In this document: positions 33,679 to 42,501 of the stretch, piece after piece
Layout: each line of letters starts with the position of its first letter
Position numbering within the stretch: the first letter of the stretch is position 1
Assembly (NCBI GenBank): GCA_937901255.1
Contig: CALCHN010000003.1
Span: 9,491 to 73,490, forward strand
Length of the DNA stretch: 64,000 nt
DNA from: an uncultured Flavobacteriales bacterium
GTDB lineage: Bacteria > Bacteroidota > Bacteroidia > Flavobacteriales_E > Vicingaceae
Direction: 5' to 3'
Notes under the pieces: model-generated
Database searches by the model: none
Told to the model about the DNA's origin: nothing
The model's input: the letters and a program-made list of their open reading frames with translations, nothing else
Program-made: the position numbers and the translations under genes

Positions 33679-36117
33679 ATGAATAGAATAATTTTCGTAG
33701 GGCTTCTGTTAATCAGCATTAGTTCTCAAGCTGCAACAATAATTGTAACAAATATCAATGACAGTGGATTAGGTTCATTAAGAGATGCCATAGCTAATGC
33801 TGTTAATGGTGACGTGATTCGATTTGACCCTAATCTTCTAGCTGGAAGTCCAACAATAACATTACAAAGTGAAATTGCCTTCAGTAAAAGCTTAAACATT
33901 AATGGGCTATATAATACTACAGATACTTTAAGAATTAGCGGAAATAATATATGCAGAATATTCAACATTAGCAACACTACTTCAGTTGTACTTGATAGTT
34001 TAGTTTTAATTAATGGATATGCTGCTGACTCAACTGGCAAGGGTGGTGCAGTACATTTTAGCTATTCAAGTAGCTTAGGAATAACCAACTCTTTATTTAA
34101 AAATAATACTTCTGTTAGCAATGGCGGTGGTGTTTATTGTAAAGCCAATCAATTATCCATTAATTCATGTGTATTTTATGATAATATTTCAGGTGGTAGT
34201 GGTGGTGGTGTCTATTGCCATAACAATTTAAACTGTTGGGGTAGTAAATTCTTCAATAATACCAGCAATGGCGGTAGTGGTGTTGGTATAGGACCAAACA
34301 ACTTTGGAAATCCTAATTATATAAATTTTTACGGTTGCACTATTAAAAATAATACTGCCAATTATTCAGGTGGCGGGGTAAATGTTAGTACTAATGGTCA
34401 TTTAGAGTTAGTGTTTTCTGGATGCCAAATAGATAGCAATATTGCCAATAATAATGGCGGAGGTATCCGCGCTAATGTTAGTGCTGGTGTTTATACCTCT
34501 TGTGTAATTGTTTTAGATAATACTAGCGTAAGTTATAATGTTGTTACTAATGGAGATGGCGGTGGGATATATGCTACTGCTTTCGGGTCTTCTGTGTCCT
34601 CATCCTCTTCAAATGTAAACATGACTAGGTCTTCAGTTTGCTATAATACATGTTTTGCTAGCGGTTCTAAAGGTGGAGGAATTTTTATTGAATCAAATGG
34701 TCAAAGAGTACTTGATTGTAAACGTTCTACTATAAGTAATAATAATGCAGATTTTGGAGGTGGTGTATATGAAGGAAATAATACTGCCTCATCATTTGCA
34801 AATATTACAAATTCTACAATTTATGATAATAATGCTTACTCACTTGGTTCAAGCATTTATTCAGTTTATTCAACTATAGAAAGCTCCATTGTTTCAGCAG
34901 CTGGTAATAATATTTATTCTGATGTAAACAGCCCTATTACCTCAAACGGATATAACATTTTTAGTGATGCTCCTAATGGAACTATTGGAACAGATCAAAT
35001 TAACATAACTCCTTCTCAACTTAATCTTTTACCCTTAACTAGTCTTAGTTTTGGTATAACGCAATTCCATTTACCTCTATCACCTTCACCAGCTATTGAT
35101 ATGGGTAATCCTTCTGACATGACAACTGCACAAAATGGCCCTATTTTAAATGGAAGACGAGATGTCGGGGCTGTAGAAAGTTGTGCAAGCGGGACAATAG
35201 ATTACAATAATCTTTGCCAACCATCATTTACTTGGACAGCAGGTGATGGAAACACGTACACAAATGACACTACTGTTTACTATCTTCTACCAGCAACAAA
35301 TTCAATGGGGTGTGATAGTTTTTTAATTCTATCTTTAAATTCAGTTATATATAGTACCGATACTATTGTGTCTTGTGATAGCCTTACATGGATAGACGGA
35401 CTTACTTATATTTCAAGTACAAATACACCTACTTTTACTTTAACAAATATAAATGGTTGTGATAGTGTGGTAACCCTGAATTTAACTGTTAACAGCTCAA
35501 CTTCAGGTACAGATGTAATTACTAACTGTGATTCAATTACATGGATAGATGGAATTACTTATACTTCAAGTACCAACACTCCTATGGTTACTTTAACTGA
35601 TATAAATGGATGTGATAGCGTAGTTACTTTAAACTTAACCGTTAATAATATTAACACGAATATAACACAAAACAGTAACACACTTACTGTTGGAGAAGTA
35701 GGAGCAACTTACCAATGGTTAGACTGTAATAATGGAAATGTCATCATTACAGGAGAAACAAACCAAAGTTATAACCCTGCTACAAATGGGGATTATGCTG
35801 TTGCTGTTACTAAAAATGGTTGTACAGATACTTCTGCTTGTATCAACTTTATTATAACAGGAATAAATGAATTAGAAACATCTTTTGTAAAGATTTATCC
35901 CAATCCAACAACCTCAGAATTTATAGTGGAATTGGTTGGTAATAGCTCTGAAATCCAACTTAGTATTGTTAGTATTGAAGGCAAAACAGTTTACACCAAT
36001 AATACGATAAATACTAACAAGATAAATGTTGATGCTGCTGATTGGAGCAAAGGGATTTATATTGTAAAAATTACCGATAAGCAAAGTAGTAAAGTGGTGA
36101 AATTGGTGAAACAATAA
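33679..36117 (+). CDS. T9SS cargo: right-handed beta-helix protein with type-A sorting domain
   Basis: An 812-residue secreted protein. Signal peptide 1-18; VTNINDSGLGSLRDAIANA (about 24-42) opens a pectate-lyase-like right-handed beta-helix (about 20-500) made of GGG-V/I-Y and N-N-T-A repeats; a choice-of-anchor-like end SPAIDMGNPSD...GRRDVGAVES lies near 470-500. Then come two nearly identical SCDSLTWIDGLTY...NINGCDSVVTLNLTV modules (about 560-660), an Ig-like ATYQWLDCNNGN module, and a type-A T9SS C-terminal domain (about 735-812: IYPNPTTSEFIVEL, GKTVYTN, SKGIYIVKI, KVVKLVKQ). It is expected to be exported by T9SS and attached to the cell surface. No catalytic residues are evident, so an adhesive or structural role is more likely than a lyase. 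Confidence 0.88.
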   Translation: MNRIIFVGLLLISISSQAATIIVTNINDSGLGSLRDAIANAVNGDVIRFDPNLLAGSPTITLQSEIAFSKSLNINGLYNTTDTLRISGNNICRIFNISNTTSVVLDSLVLINGYAADSTGKGGAVHFSYSSSLGITNSLFKNNTSVSNGGGVYCKANQLSINSCVFYDNISGGSGGGVYCHNNLNCWGSKFFNNTSNGGSGVGIGPNNFGNPNYINFYGCTIKNNTANYSGGGVNVSTNGHLELVFSGCQIDSNIANNNGGGIRANVSAGVYTSCVIVLDNTSVSYNVVTNGDGGGIYATAFGSSVSSSSSNVNMTRSSVCYNTCFASGSKGGGIFIESNGQRVLDCKRSTISNNNADFGGGVYEGNNTASSFANITNSTIYDNNAYSLGSSIYSVYSTIESSIVSAAGNNIYSDVNSPITSNGYNIFSDAPNGTIGTDQINITPSQLNLLPLTSLSFGITQFHLPLSPSPAIDMGNPSDMTTAQNGPILNGRRDVGAVESCASGTIDYNNLCQPSFTWTAGDGNTYTNDTTVYYLLPATNSMGCDSFLILSLNSVIYSTDTIVSCDSLTWIDGLTYISSTNTPTFTLTNINGCDSVVTLNLTVNSSTSGTDVITNCDSITWIDGITYTSSTNTPMVTLTDINGCDSVVTLNLTVNNINTNITQNSNTLTVGEVGATYQWLDCNNGNVIITGETNQSYNPATNGDYAVAVTKNGCTDTSACINFIITGINELETSFVKIYPNPTTSEFIVELVGNSSEIQLSIVSIEGKTVYTNNTINTNKINVDAADWSKGIYIVKITDKQSSKVVKLVKQ

Positions 36118-36152
36118 CATCAATAAACTTTAAACCGCATATTTTTATAATA

Positions 36153-36169
36153 TTTCCAAATTTTGGAAA
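36153..36169. terminator. Perfect AT-rich palindrome between convergent genes
   Basis: TTTCCAAA-T-TTTGGAAA (36153-36169) lies between the plus-strand T9SS gene and minus-strand ftsX. It could stop transcription from both sides, but the stem is weak and has no adjoining T-tract. Confidence 0.35.
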
Positions 36170-36234
36170 TAACTATCTGAAACTTAGCTTTACTTTTTAG
36201 AGTTGTAAAACTATGTACCTATGTGGTTTATTGT

Positions 36235-37110
36235 CTAATACAAATCTCCGGTTTGTATTCTCAGGTACTTGCGTACTGCCAAGTTGGTAGAAATCCACGA
36301 AATTAATATTCCCAATATTATCATAATTAGGAAAAGTGCTCCGTAAAGCTCAAAATTTCTGAAGTCTATTAACTCAGGGTATTGTTGTTGAAGGTAATAC
36401 AATACTACAATAATTAAACTAATAGCGATAAATGCACTAACAATACCGTTTCCTATTCCTTGCAAAACAAATGGTCGCCTAATAAAAGAATGGCGGGCTC
36501 CAACCAACTGCATGGTTTTTATTAAAAATCGTTTGGAGTAAATAGATAAACGGATGGTGTTATTGATTAAAGCAGTTGCAATAAAAAGCAATAATCCGCT
36601 AAAAGCTAACATGTAAAGACTAATTTTCTTTACATTTTGGTTCACCAAACTCACCAAATCTTTCTGGTAAATCACCTCTTTAATATTGGTATTGTTAAGC
36701 AAATCGGCTTCAATAATGCTTAAGCTATCGGTATTGGCGTAATCGGCATTTAGTTTTACATCTATAGAAGGTAACAGCGGATTATAGCCCAAAAAGCTGA
36801 TAAAATCTTCGCCTAAATCTCTTTTCAGTTCAGCAGCGGCAGAATCAGGATGAATAAAGTGGGTTTCTTTCACATAATTTTCGGCATCTAAAGTTTTCTT
36901 TATTTGGTTAATGTCCACATCTTTTATTCCGTTTTTTAAAATGATGGAAAAACCAATATTTTCTTTAACATGATTTGAAATCTGTTGTGTGTTTAATAAG
37001 ATTAATCCTAAAATCCCCAGCATAAAAAGTACTAGCGAAATACTAATGATAGTAGTGAAATAAGAGGAGATTAACCTTCTTTTGGTATGAGATTGATGAT
37101 TAGCTGACAT
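36235..37110 (-). CDS. ftsX: Cell-division ABC transporter permease FtsX
   Basis: From ATG 37110 (MSANHQSHTKRRLISSYFTT) a 291-residue protein: short basic cytoplasmic N-terminus, TM1 about 20-43, a periplasmic domain about 45-165, and three C-terminal helices (about 172-195, 222-248, 265-290). This is the FtsX plan; FtsEX activates cell-wall hydrolases at the septum. The open frame extends 37 codons further upstream, but that part is written by GCAAAGACGC repeats and is rich in Cys and Lys, so it is not coding. No ftsE is adjacent. Confidence 0.9.
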   Translation of the reverse strand: MSANHQSHTKRRLISSYFTTIISISLVLFMLGILGLILLNTQQISNHVKENIGFSIILKNGIKDVDINQIKKTLDAENYVKETHFIHPDSAAAELKRDLGEDFISFLGYNPLLPSIDVKLNADYANTDSLSIIEADLLNNTNIKEVIYQKDLVSLVNQNVKKISLYMLAFSGLLLFIATALINNTIRLSIYSKRFLIKTMQLVGARHSFIRRPFVLQGIGNGIVSAFIAISLIIVVLYYLQQQYPELIDFRNFELYGALFLIMIILGILISWISTNLAVRKYLRIQTGDLY

Positions 37111-37555
37111 AATTCGTTTTAAGTTTATTCTCTCGCAAAGTTTGTTTCTCGCAAAGACGCAAGGACACAAAGGTTTATATTTTTTTAATTTCTTACAAAA
37201 TTTGCTCTCGCAAAGACGCAAGGACGCAATTTTTAATTAGTTATGCAAAGGTTATAAATTATTTGCAATAATAGTAATTCCATTTTTTTAGTTTCTTGCA
37301 AAATATAGCTCTCGAAAAGACGCAAGGACGCAATTATTAAATTTAATCAACTCACCCCAAGTTATCTGCTGATAACTTCTCCCCTCTCTTTTAAGAGAGG
37401 GGTTGGGGGAGAGTTCCCACAAACTTTTTAACTTCTCTATTCTCTAATTGCAAACAGTCTTAGCGAGAAATTATTATAGCGTCTTTTCCAAATTCACCAA
37501 CAAAAATACAGCTATTATTTGTTAATTTCGCACCTCATTTTAAGACTTATTAACG
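37111..37555. repeat. Repeat cluster between ftsX and leuS
   Basis: Three copies of a CTCGCAAAGACGCAAGGACGC element occur here (37147-37172, 37205-37229, 37309-37332), each preceded by TTT(A)GTTTCTTGCAAAAT-like sequence, giving a rough tandem. A reversed copy is at 4171-4193. From 37351 to 37415 follows a full copy of a second family, CTCACCCCAAGTTATCTG, GATAACTT and CCCCTCTCTT-TTAAGAGAGGGG. The true promoters of ftsX and leuS must lie between or inside these elements. Confidence 0.7.
37351..37415. repeat. CACCCCAAGTTATC / CCCCTCTCTTT palindromic repeat, copy 1
   Basis: The element combines AAGTTATCTGCTGATAACTT (itself a hairpin, GTTATC/GATAAC) with CCCCTCTCTT-TTAAGAGAGGGG (a second hairpin) and ends GGGGGAGAG. 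Related copies are at 50418-50478 (reversed), 58034-58102 and 59322-59391. Confidence 0.75.
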
Positions 37556-40500
37556 ATGCAGTATCAATTTAACGAGATAGAAAAAAAGTGGCAAAAATAC
37601 TGGGAGAAAAATAAAACTTTTGCAGCTAAAGATAACGATGTGAAGCCAAAATACTATGTGTTAGACATGTTTCCTTATCCTTCGGGAGCAGGTTTGCATG
37701 TAGGACATCCGCTTGGTTATATTGCATCTGATGTTTATGCTCGTTTTAAAAGACTGCAAGGTTATAATGTGTTACACCCAATGGGTTATGATTCTTTTGG
37801 ATTGCCTGCCGAACAATATGCTATACAAACCGGTCAGCACCCTGCTGTTACTACCAAGGTAAATATTGAAGGTGGTGTGGACAAACAAGGAAATGTAATT
37901 CCAGGCTACAGAAATCAACTAGATAAAATAGGTTTTTCATTCGATTGGGACAGAGAAGTAAGAACTTCCGACCCATCTTATTACAAATGGACACAGTGGA
38001 TTTTTAAACAATTATTTAATTCTTGGTATAATAAAGATACTGACAAAGCAGAACAAATAGATACCTTAATAGAACAATTTAAAACTAACGGAAACACAAA
38101 TGTAAATGCAGAAAGTGCTGATGTAGAACATTTTTCAGCGGAAGATTGGAACAGATGGAGCGAAGAAGAGCAGCAAAAAATGTTATTGAATTATCGCATT
38201 GCGTTTTTATCAGATACGTGGGTAAACTGGTGTCCCGCTTTGGGAACCGTATTAGCCAATGATGAAATAAAAGATGGAGTTTCTGAACGTGGCGGACATC
38301 CTGTTGAACAAAAACTAATGCGTCAATGGAGCATGCGAATTACTGCTTATGCCGAGCGTTTACTTTCTGGTTTAGAAGACTTGGATTGGTCGGAATCTAT
38401 TAAAGATATTCAAAGAAACTGGATAGGAAAAAGTGTTGGAGCGAGCGTACGTTTTACCATCTCTCCCCCTTCGGGGGAGTCGGAGGGGGCTATTGAAGTT
38501 TTTACGACAAGACCAGATACCATTTTTGGCGTGTCGTTTATGGTGTTAGCACCAGAGCATCCGTTGGTAAATGAAATTACTACTCCCGAACAAAAAGCTG
38601 AGGTGGAAGCTTATCAAAAAGCTGCTTCATTAAAATCGGAAAGAGACCGACAATCAGACATTAAAAATATTACGGGTGCGTTTACCGGAGCTTTTGCTAT
38701 TCATCCTTTTACGGGAGATAAGGTGCAAATTTGGATAGGTGATTATGTGCTGGCAAGTTACGGAACAGGAGCAGTTATGGCGGTGCCTTGTGGCGACCAA
38801 CGCGATTGGGATTTTGCTACTCATTTTGGTATTGAGATTAAAAATATTTTTAAAGATAAAGACATTTCTGAAGGGGCTTATGCTGAGAAAGATGCTGTTA
38901 TTGCTAATTCAGGTTTCTTGAATGACTTACCTGCCAAAGAAGCCATAAAAAAAGCCGTTGTCGAAATTGAAAAAAGAGGCATAGGCAAAGGCAAAACGCA
39001 ATACAGATTAAGAGATGCGGTTTTTTCTCGTCAGCGATATTGGGGAGAACCATTTCCTGTGTATTACAAAAACGAAGTGCCTTATTTAATTGATGATAAG
39101 GATTTGCCAATTATTCTTCCTGAAATAGACCAATATTTACCCACAGAGGATGGTAAACCGCCTTTGGGAAGAGCCAAAGAATGGTTCTGGGATGAACATA
39201 GCAAAAAAACAGTTGCTGTAGAGCAAAACCAAAAGCCCCCTTCGGGGGTTTGGGGGCTTGAACTCAACACCATGCCGGGTTGGGCAGGAAGCAGTTGGTA
39301 CTTTTTACGCTATATGGACCCAACTAATGATGGGGAGTTTGTAGCTAAAGATAAAGTAAACTATTGGCAAAATGTAGATTTATACATTGGTGGAGCAGAA
39401 CATGCTACCGGACATTTATTGTACGCCCGTTTTTGGACAAAATTTTTACACGATTTAGGACACATTCCATTTGATGAACCTTTTAAGAAAATGATTAACC
39501 AAGGGATGATTCAGGGGAATAGTGCCTATACACACTGGTTAAATTTGGTTATGTTTAAGGCTATAAAAAAGGATTTGAAATTTGAAATTAATGATTTAAA
39601 TGTAGCACAATATAGTTTCATGTCTGAGTTCTCATTATCTAAGTCAATTGCTGAAAAATTAATTGCTGAAGATAAATCTACAGAGGAATTGATTAAAGAA
39701 AAAATTGATGTCGCGTATAAGAAACATCATCCAGACTTTAAAGATAATGTTTTAGGAAAGGATTATGAAATATATTTTAAGGCTAACTCTCAAGAAAGAA
39801 TCATAAAAAAACATGTTGATATAAATTATGTTGAGGTTAATGATTTGTTAAATATAGAAGAGCTTAAAAAACTATCAAGAAATCCATTAGGTAAAGCTGA
39901 ATTATTATTAGAAGATAATGGTAAGTATATCTGTTCTCGTGAAGTTGAAAAAATGTCTAAATCGAAATTCAATGTACAAACACCAGATGAATTGGTAGAA
40001 AAGTTTGGAGCAGATACTTTACGTTGTTACGAAATGTTTTTAGGACCATTGGAGCAACACAAACCTTGGGATACGCAAGGAATTACGGGCGTACATGGAT
40101 TCTTAAAAAAACTGTGGCGTTTGTTCCATACAGGAGAAAATGAAAGTTTTTATGTAGATGAAACTCCTATTTTGGCAAGTGCGGATGGAAGTCCTCACCC
40201 TTCGGGGGAGTTAGAGGGGGCTCTTAAAAGTTTACACAAAACTATTAAAAAAATAAAAGAAGACATTGAACGATTTTCGTTTAATACGCCTGTTTCTGCT
40301 TTTATGATATGTGTAAACGAACTGACTGCTTTAAAATGCAACAAACGTGAAATTTTAGAACCACTATTGATTATTTTAGCACCTTATGCTCCGCACATTG
40401 CAGAGGAATTATGGGCAAAATTGGGTAATACCGAAAGCATTACTTATGCTGTTTTTCCAAAGGTTAATGAAGCCTATTTGGTAGAAAGCAACCATAAATA

Positions 40501-40675
40501 CCCAGTTTCTTTTAATGGTAAAATGCGTTTTATGCTAGAACTTCCTGCAGATATGAGCAAAGAAGCCATAGAAAAAGAAGTATTGGCAAATGAGCAATCT
40601 CAAAAATATTTAGAAGGGAAAACGCCTAAAAAAGTAATTGTTATTCCACAAAAAATTGTGAATGTGGTGGTGTAA
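37556..40675 (+). CDS. leuS: Leucyl-tRNA synthetase with repeat-derived insertions
   Basis: A class I synthetase that charges tRNA-Leu. HIGH motif HVGHPLGY (about 52-59), CP1 editing domain about 270-480 (FTTRPDTIFGVSFM, GTGAVMAVPCGDQRDWDFA), NTMPGWAGSSWYFLRYMDP, and KMSKS in VEKMSKSKFN (about 798). At 1039 residues it is longer than usual Bacteroidetes LeuRS, which I recall as roughly 920-950. The excess has two sources: a Lys/Glu-rich helical insertion at about 653-745 after NQGMIQG, and three in-frame CCCTTCGGGGG repeats read as SPPSGESEGA, KPPSGVWGL and PHPSGELEGA (about 302, 559 and 880). All core motifs remain, so the enzyme should work. It stands alone after the repeat cluster. Confidence 0.97.
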   Translation: MQYQFNEIEKKWQKYWEKNKTFAAKDNDVKPKYYVLDMFPYPSGAGLHVGHPLGYIASDVYARFKRLQGYNVLHPMGYDSFGLPAEQYAIQTGQHPAVTTKVNIEGGVDKQGNVIPGYRNQLDKIGFSFDWDREVRTSDPSYYKWTQWIFKQLFNSWYNKDTDKAEQIDTLIEQFKTNGNTNVNAESADVEHFSAEDWNRWSEEEQQKMLLNYRIAFLSDTWVNWCPALGTVLANDEIKDGVSERGGHPVEQKLMRQWSMRITAYAERLLSGLEDLDWSESIKDIQRNWIGKSVGASVRFTISPPSGESEGAIEVFTTRPDTIFGVSFMVLAPEHPLVNEITTPEQKAEVEAYQKAASLKSERDRQSDIKNITGAFTGAFAIHPFTGDKVQIWIGDYVLASYGTGAVMAVPCGDQRDWDFATHFGIEIKNIFKDKDISEGAYAEKDAVIANSGFLNDLPAKEAIKKAVVEIEKRGIGKGKTQYRLRDAVFSRQRYWGEPFPVYYKNEVPYLIDDKDLPIILPEIDQYLPTEDGKPPLGRAKEWFWDEHSKKTVAVEQNQKPPSGVWGLELNTMPGWAGSSWYFLRYMDPTNDGEFVAKDKVNYWQNVDLYIGGAEHATGHLLYARFWTKFLHDLGHIPFDEPFKKMINQGMIQGNSAYTHWLNLVMFKAIKKDLKFEINDLNVAQYSFMSEFSLSKSIAEKLIAEDKSTEELIKEKIDVAYKKHHPDFKDNVLGKDYEIYFKANSQERIIKKHVDINYVEVNDLLNIEELKKLSRNPLGKAELLLEDNGKYICSREVEKMSKSKFNVQTPDELVEKFGADTLRCYEMFLGPLEQHKPWDTQGITGVHGFLKKLWRLFHTGENESFYVDETPILASADGSPHPSGELEGALKSLHKTIKKIKEDIERFSFNTPVSAFMICVNELTALKCNKREILEPLLIILAPYAPHIAEELWAKLGNTESITYAVFPKVNEAYLVESNHKYPVSFNGKMRFMLELPADMSKEAIEKEVLANEQSQKYLEGKTPKKVIVIPQKIVNVVV
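38458..38487 (+). repeat. In-frame palindromic repeat in leuS, copy 1
   Basis: ATCTCTCCCCCTTCGGGGGAG followed by TCGGAGGGGGC encodes I-SPPSGESEGA at about residues 301-311, in a linker before the editing-domain motif FTTRPDT. Same core as the intergenic copy at 11422-11446. Confidence 0.8.
39229..39258 (+). repeat. In-frame palindromic repeat in leuS, copy 2
   Basis: AAAAGCCCCCTTCGGGGG followed by TTTGGGGGCTTG encodes QKPPSGVWGL at about residues 558-567, just before the conserved ELNTMPGWAGS. It replaces the short linker usually found there. Confidence 0.8.
40193..40220 (+). repeat. In-frame palindromic repeat in leuS, copy 3
   Basis: CTCACCCTTCGGGGGAG followed by TTAGAGGGGGC encodes PHPSGELEGA at about residues 880-889, ahead of the helix LKSLHKTIKKIKEDIE of the anticodon-binding domain. 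Confidence 0.8.
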
Positions 40676-40748
40676 TGAGTAAAAATAATTGGTGAGTAAT
40701 TAGTTTCTTTATACTTTAGCGGAACATTCAATCATAAAAATATAAAAC

Positions 40749-41972
40749 ATGAAAAAAATCTTTATAATTTTAACATTAGTTTTTACTTCTTTCCAAGGCA
40801 CAGCACAATGCAACGCATTTTATGATGGATTTGAATCTGGAACATTCCAAGCTCATTGGACTTTAGGGACGGGTTATACTCAAAGTGTTGACACCAATTC
40901 ACCTGCAGTTGGTAACTATTCATTAGTGCATACAGGAACAAGTAGTCATACAGGAGGTAGTTTTGCTACATTTACCTCAGGACAACCACAATACATTTCC
41001 TACAGGATTAAATCTGATGGGACAACAGGTGCTCATGGTTATGTTGTGATTGGAGATGCTAACGTTACTACTAATGATTGTGTACTTTTTACATATGTTA
41101 CTGGAGGTAATGCATTAAGATTTTATAATGGGACTGGTCAAAATTTCCCTATAAATGCCAATCAGTGGTACCATGTTGAACTTCAAAATATCAATTATAT
41201 TTCTAGAACAATGGATGTTTATTTGGATGGAAATTTAATTTTATCAGGATGGGCGTTTAGATCTTCTTCCATGTCTTCAATAAGTCAATTTCATATCTAT
41301 AATTTAAATGTTGCTAATGCAAGTTATGATGAAATTATAGTAGGAGCTACTCCATTAACAGGAAGTGTAACGAGTACTATATGTAATAATGATAGCATTG
41401 TAGTTAATGGTACAGTTTATAATGCTAACAACCCATCAGGAACAGAAGTATTTGTAAATGGTGGAGTAAATGGTTGCGATTCAACAGTAACTATTAACTT
41501 GACTGTTAGTCCAGCAATAGACATTACTACAAATGTAAGTGGTAATACTGTTACAGCCAATGAATCAGGAGCGACTTACCGATGGTTAGATTGCGATAAT
41601 GGTAATGCAGTAATTAATGGAGAAACTTCTCAAAGTTTTACAGCAACAGTTACCGGAAATTATGCAGTAGAAATTACTGTAGGAAACTGTGTTGATACAT
41701 CAGCTTGTGAGAATGTTACTGTTGTTGCAGTTGATGAGCTAAGTAAAACAAATGTAAGTGTTTATCCAAATCCAACTAATGGAGTATTTAATGTAATTAC
41801 TTCTGAACAAGTAAATATTACTATTTATAATATGTTAGGAGAGATTGTTTTGACAAATGTATTAAATGGAGGAACTCATGTTTTATCATTAAATAGTCAT
41901 CCTAAAGGAGTTTATTTTGTTAATATTCAACAAAACGAAAGTGTTACAACCTATAAGATGATAGTGAAATAA
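40749..41972 (+). CDS. T9SS cargo with type-A sorting domain and lectin-like domain
   Basis: A 407-residue secreted protein. Signal peptide 1-19; about 20-195 a concanavalin-like jelly-roll (FYDGFESGTF, HTGTSSHTGG, QWYHVELQNI, YDEIIVG) that may bind carbohydrate; an NGCDSTVTINLTV module about 235; an Ig-like module GATYRWLDCDNGNAVINGE...CVDTSACENV (about 265-325), clearly related to the one in the 33679 gene; and a type-A sorting domain about 330-407 (SVYPNPTNGVFNVI, LGEIVLTN, PKGVYFVNI, TYKMIVK). It follows leuS by 73 bp and ends with its own terminator. Confidence 0.87.
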   Translation: MKKIFIILTLVFTSFQGTAQCNAFYDGFESGTFQAHWTLGTGYTQSVDTNSPAVGNYSLVHTGTSSHTGGSFATFTSGQPQYISYRIKSDGTTGAHGYVVIGDANVTTNDCVLFTYVTGGNALRFYNGTGQNFPINANQWYHVELQNINYISRTMDVYLDGNLILSGWAFRSSSMSSISQFHIYNLNVANASYDEIIVGATPLTGSVTSTICNNDSIVVNGTVYNANNPSGTEVFVNGGVNGCDSTVTINLTVSPAIDITTNVSGNTVTANESGATYRWLDCDNGNAVINGETSQSFTATVTGNYAVEITVGNCVDTSACENVTVVAVDELSKTNVSVYPNPTNGVFNVITSEQVNITIYNMLGEIVLTNVLNGGTHVLSLNSHPKGVYFVNIQQNESVTTYKMIVK

Positions 41973-42000
41973 CAAAACATCATAATTCAACATTATAAAA

Positions 42001-42037
42001 AAGTTATTCTTTTACCCAAAAGAATAACTTTTTTTTG
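42001..42037 (+). terminator. Rho-independent terminator after the 40749 gene
   Basis: AAGTTATTCTTTT / AAAAGAATAACTT stem (13 bp) with an ACCC loop, followed by a run of Ts to about 42037. It lies 28 bp past the stop codon. Confidence 0.9.
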
Positions 42038-42090
42038 TTTCAAATCAAAATTATTTTACCTTCGGAGCGTAATAATTTAAATCAAATCAA

Positions 42091-42495
42091 ATGAAAAACA
42101 AAATGGTAAAAACGGGAATCTTGTTAGGTGTTTCAATATTCTCGATAGTTTTCTTTCATGGAAAGACAAACGCAAATAACACTATGAGTAAAGTAATAAG
42201 TATTAATATTACAGAGGTTTGGGAAGAAGTTAAACAAGAAAATGGCGTGAAGGTTTATTATACTTTAGTTGAAGAAAATGGAAATACGTTTCTTAAAGTA
42301 AAGTTTGAAAATACAACAAATACTGTCATTAATTTTAATTGGACATTAAAAAACAATACAGAAGTTGTTATTACAGAAAAAACAAATAAAATTGAAGCAG
42401 GTCAATCTATAGAAATATATGATGCTACTATGTTGGTTCCATTTCAAAATGGAGATTCTTTTCAAAATTATTCAATATTAATTTCAAAAAAATAA
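42091..42495 (+). CDS. Exported protein of unknown function
   Basis: A 134-residue protein with a signal peptide (MVKTGILLGVSIFSIVFFHG...NA, cleavage about residue 28) and a beta-sandwich-like body: VWEEVKQENGVKVYYTLVEE, TFLKVKFENTTNTVINFNW, AGQSIEIYDATMLVPF. The pattern resembles small immunoglobulin-like periplasmic proteins of Bacteroidetes, but I know no named family. It lies 6 bp before the T9SS gene at 42502, so the two are co-transcribed, and may help with export or assembly of that protein (context only). Confidence 0.7.
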   Translation: MKNKMVKTGILLGVSIFSIVFFHGKTNANNTMSKVISINITEVWEEVKQENGVKVYYTLVEENGNTFLKVKFENTTNTVINFNWTLKNNTEVVITEKTNKIEAGQSIEIYDATMLVPFQNGDSFQNYSILISKK

Positions 42496-42501
42496 GAAGA
42501 T

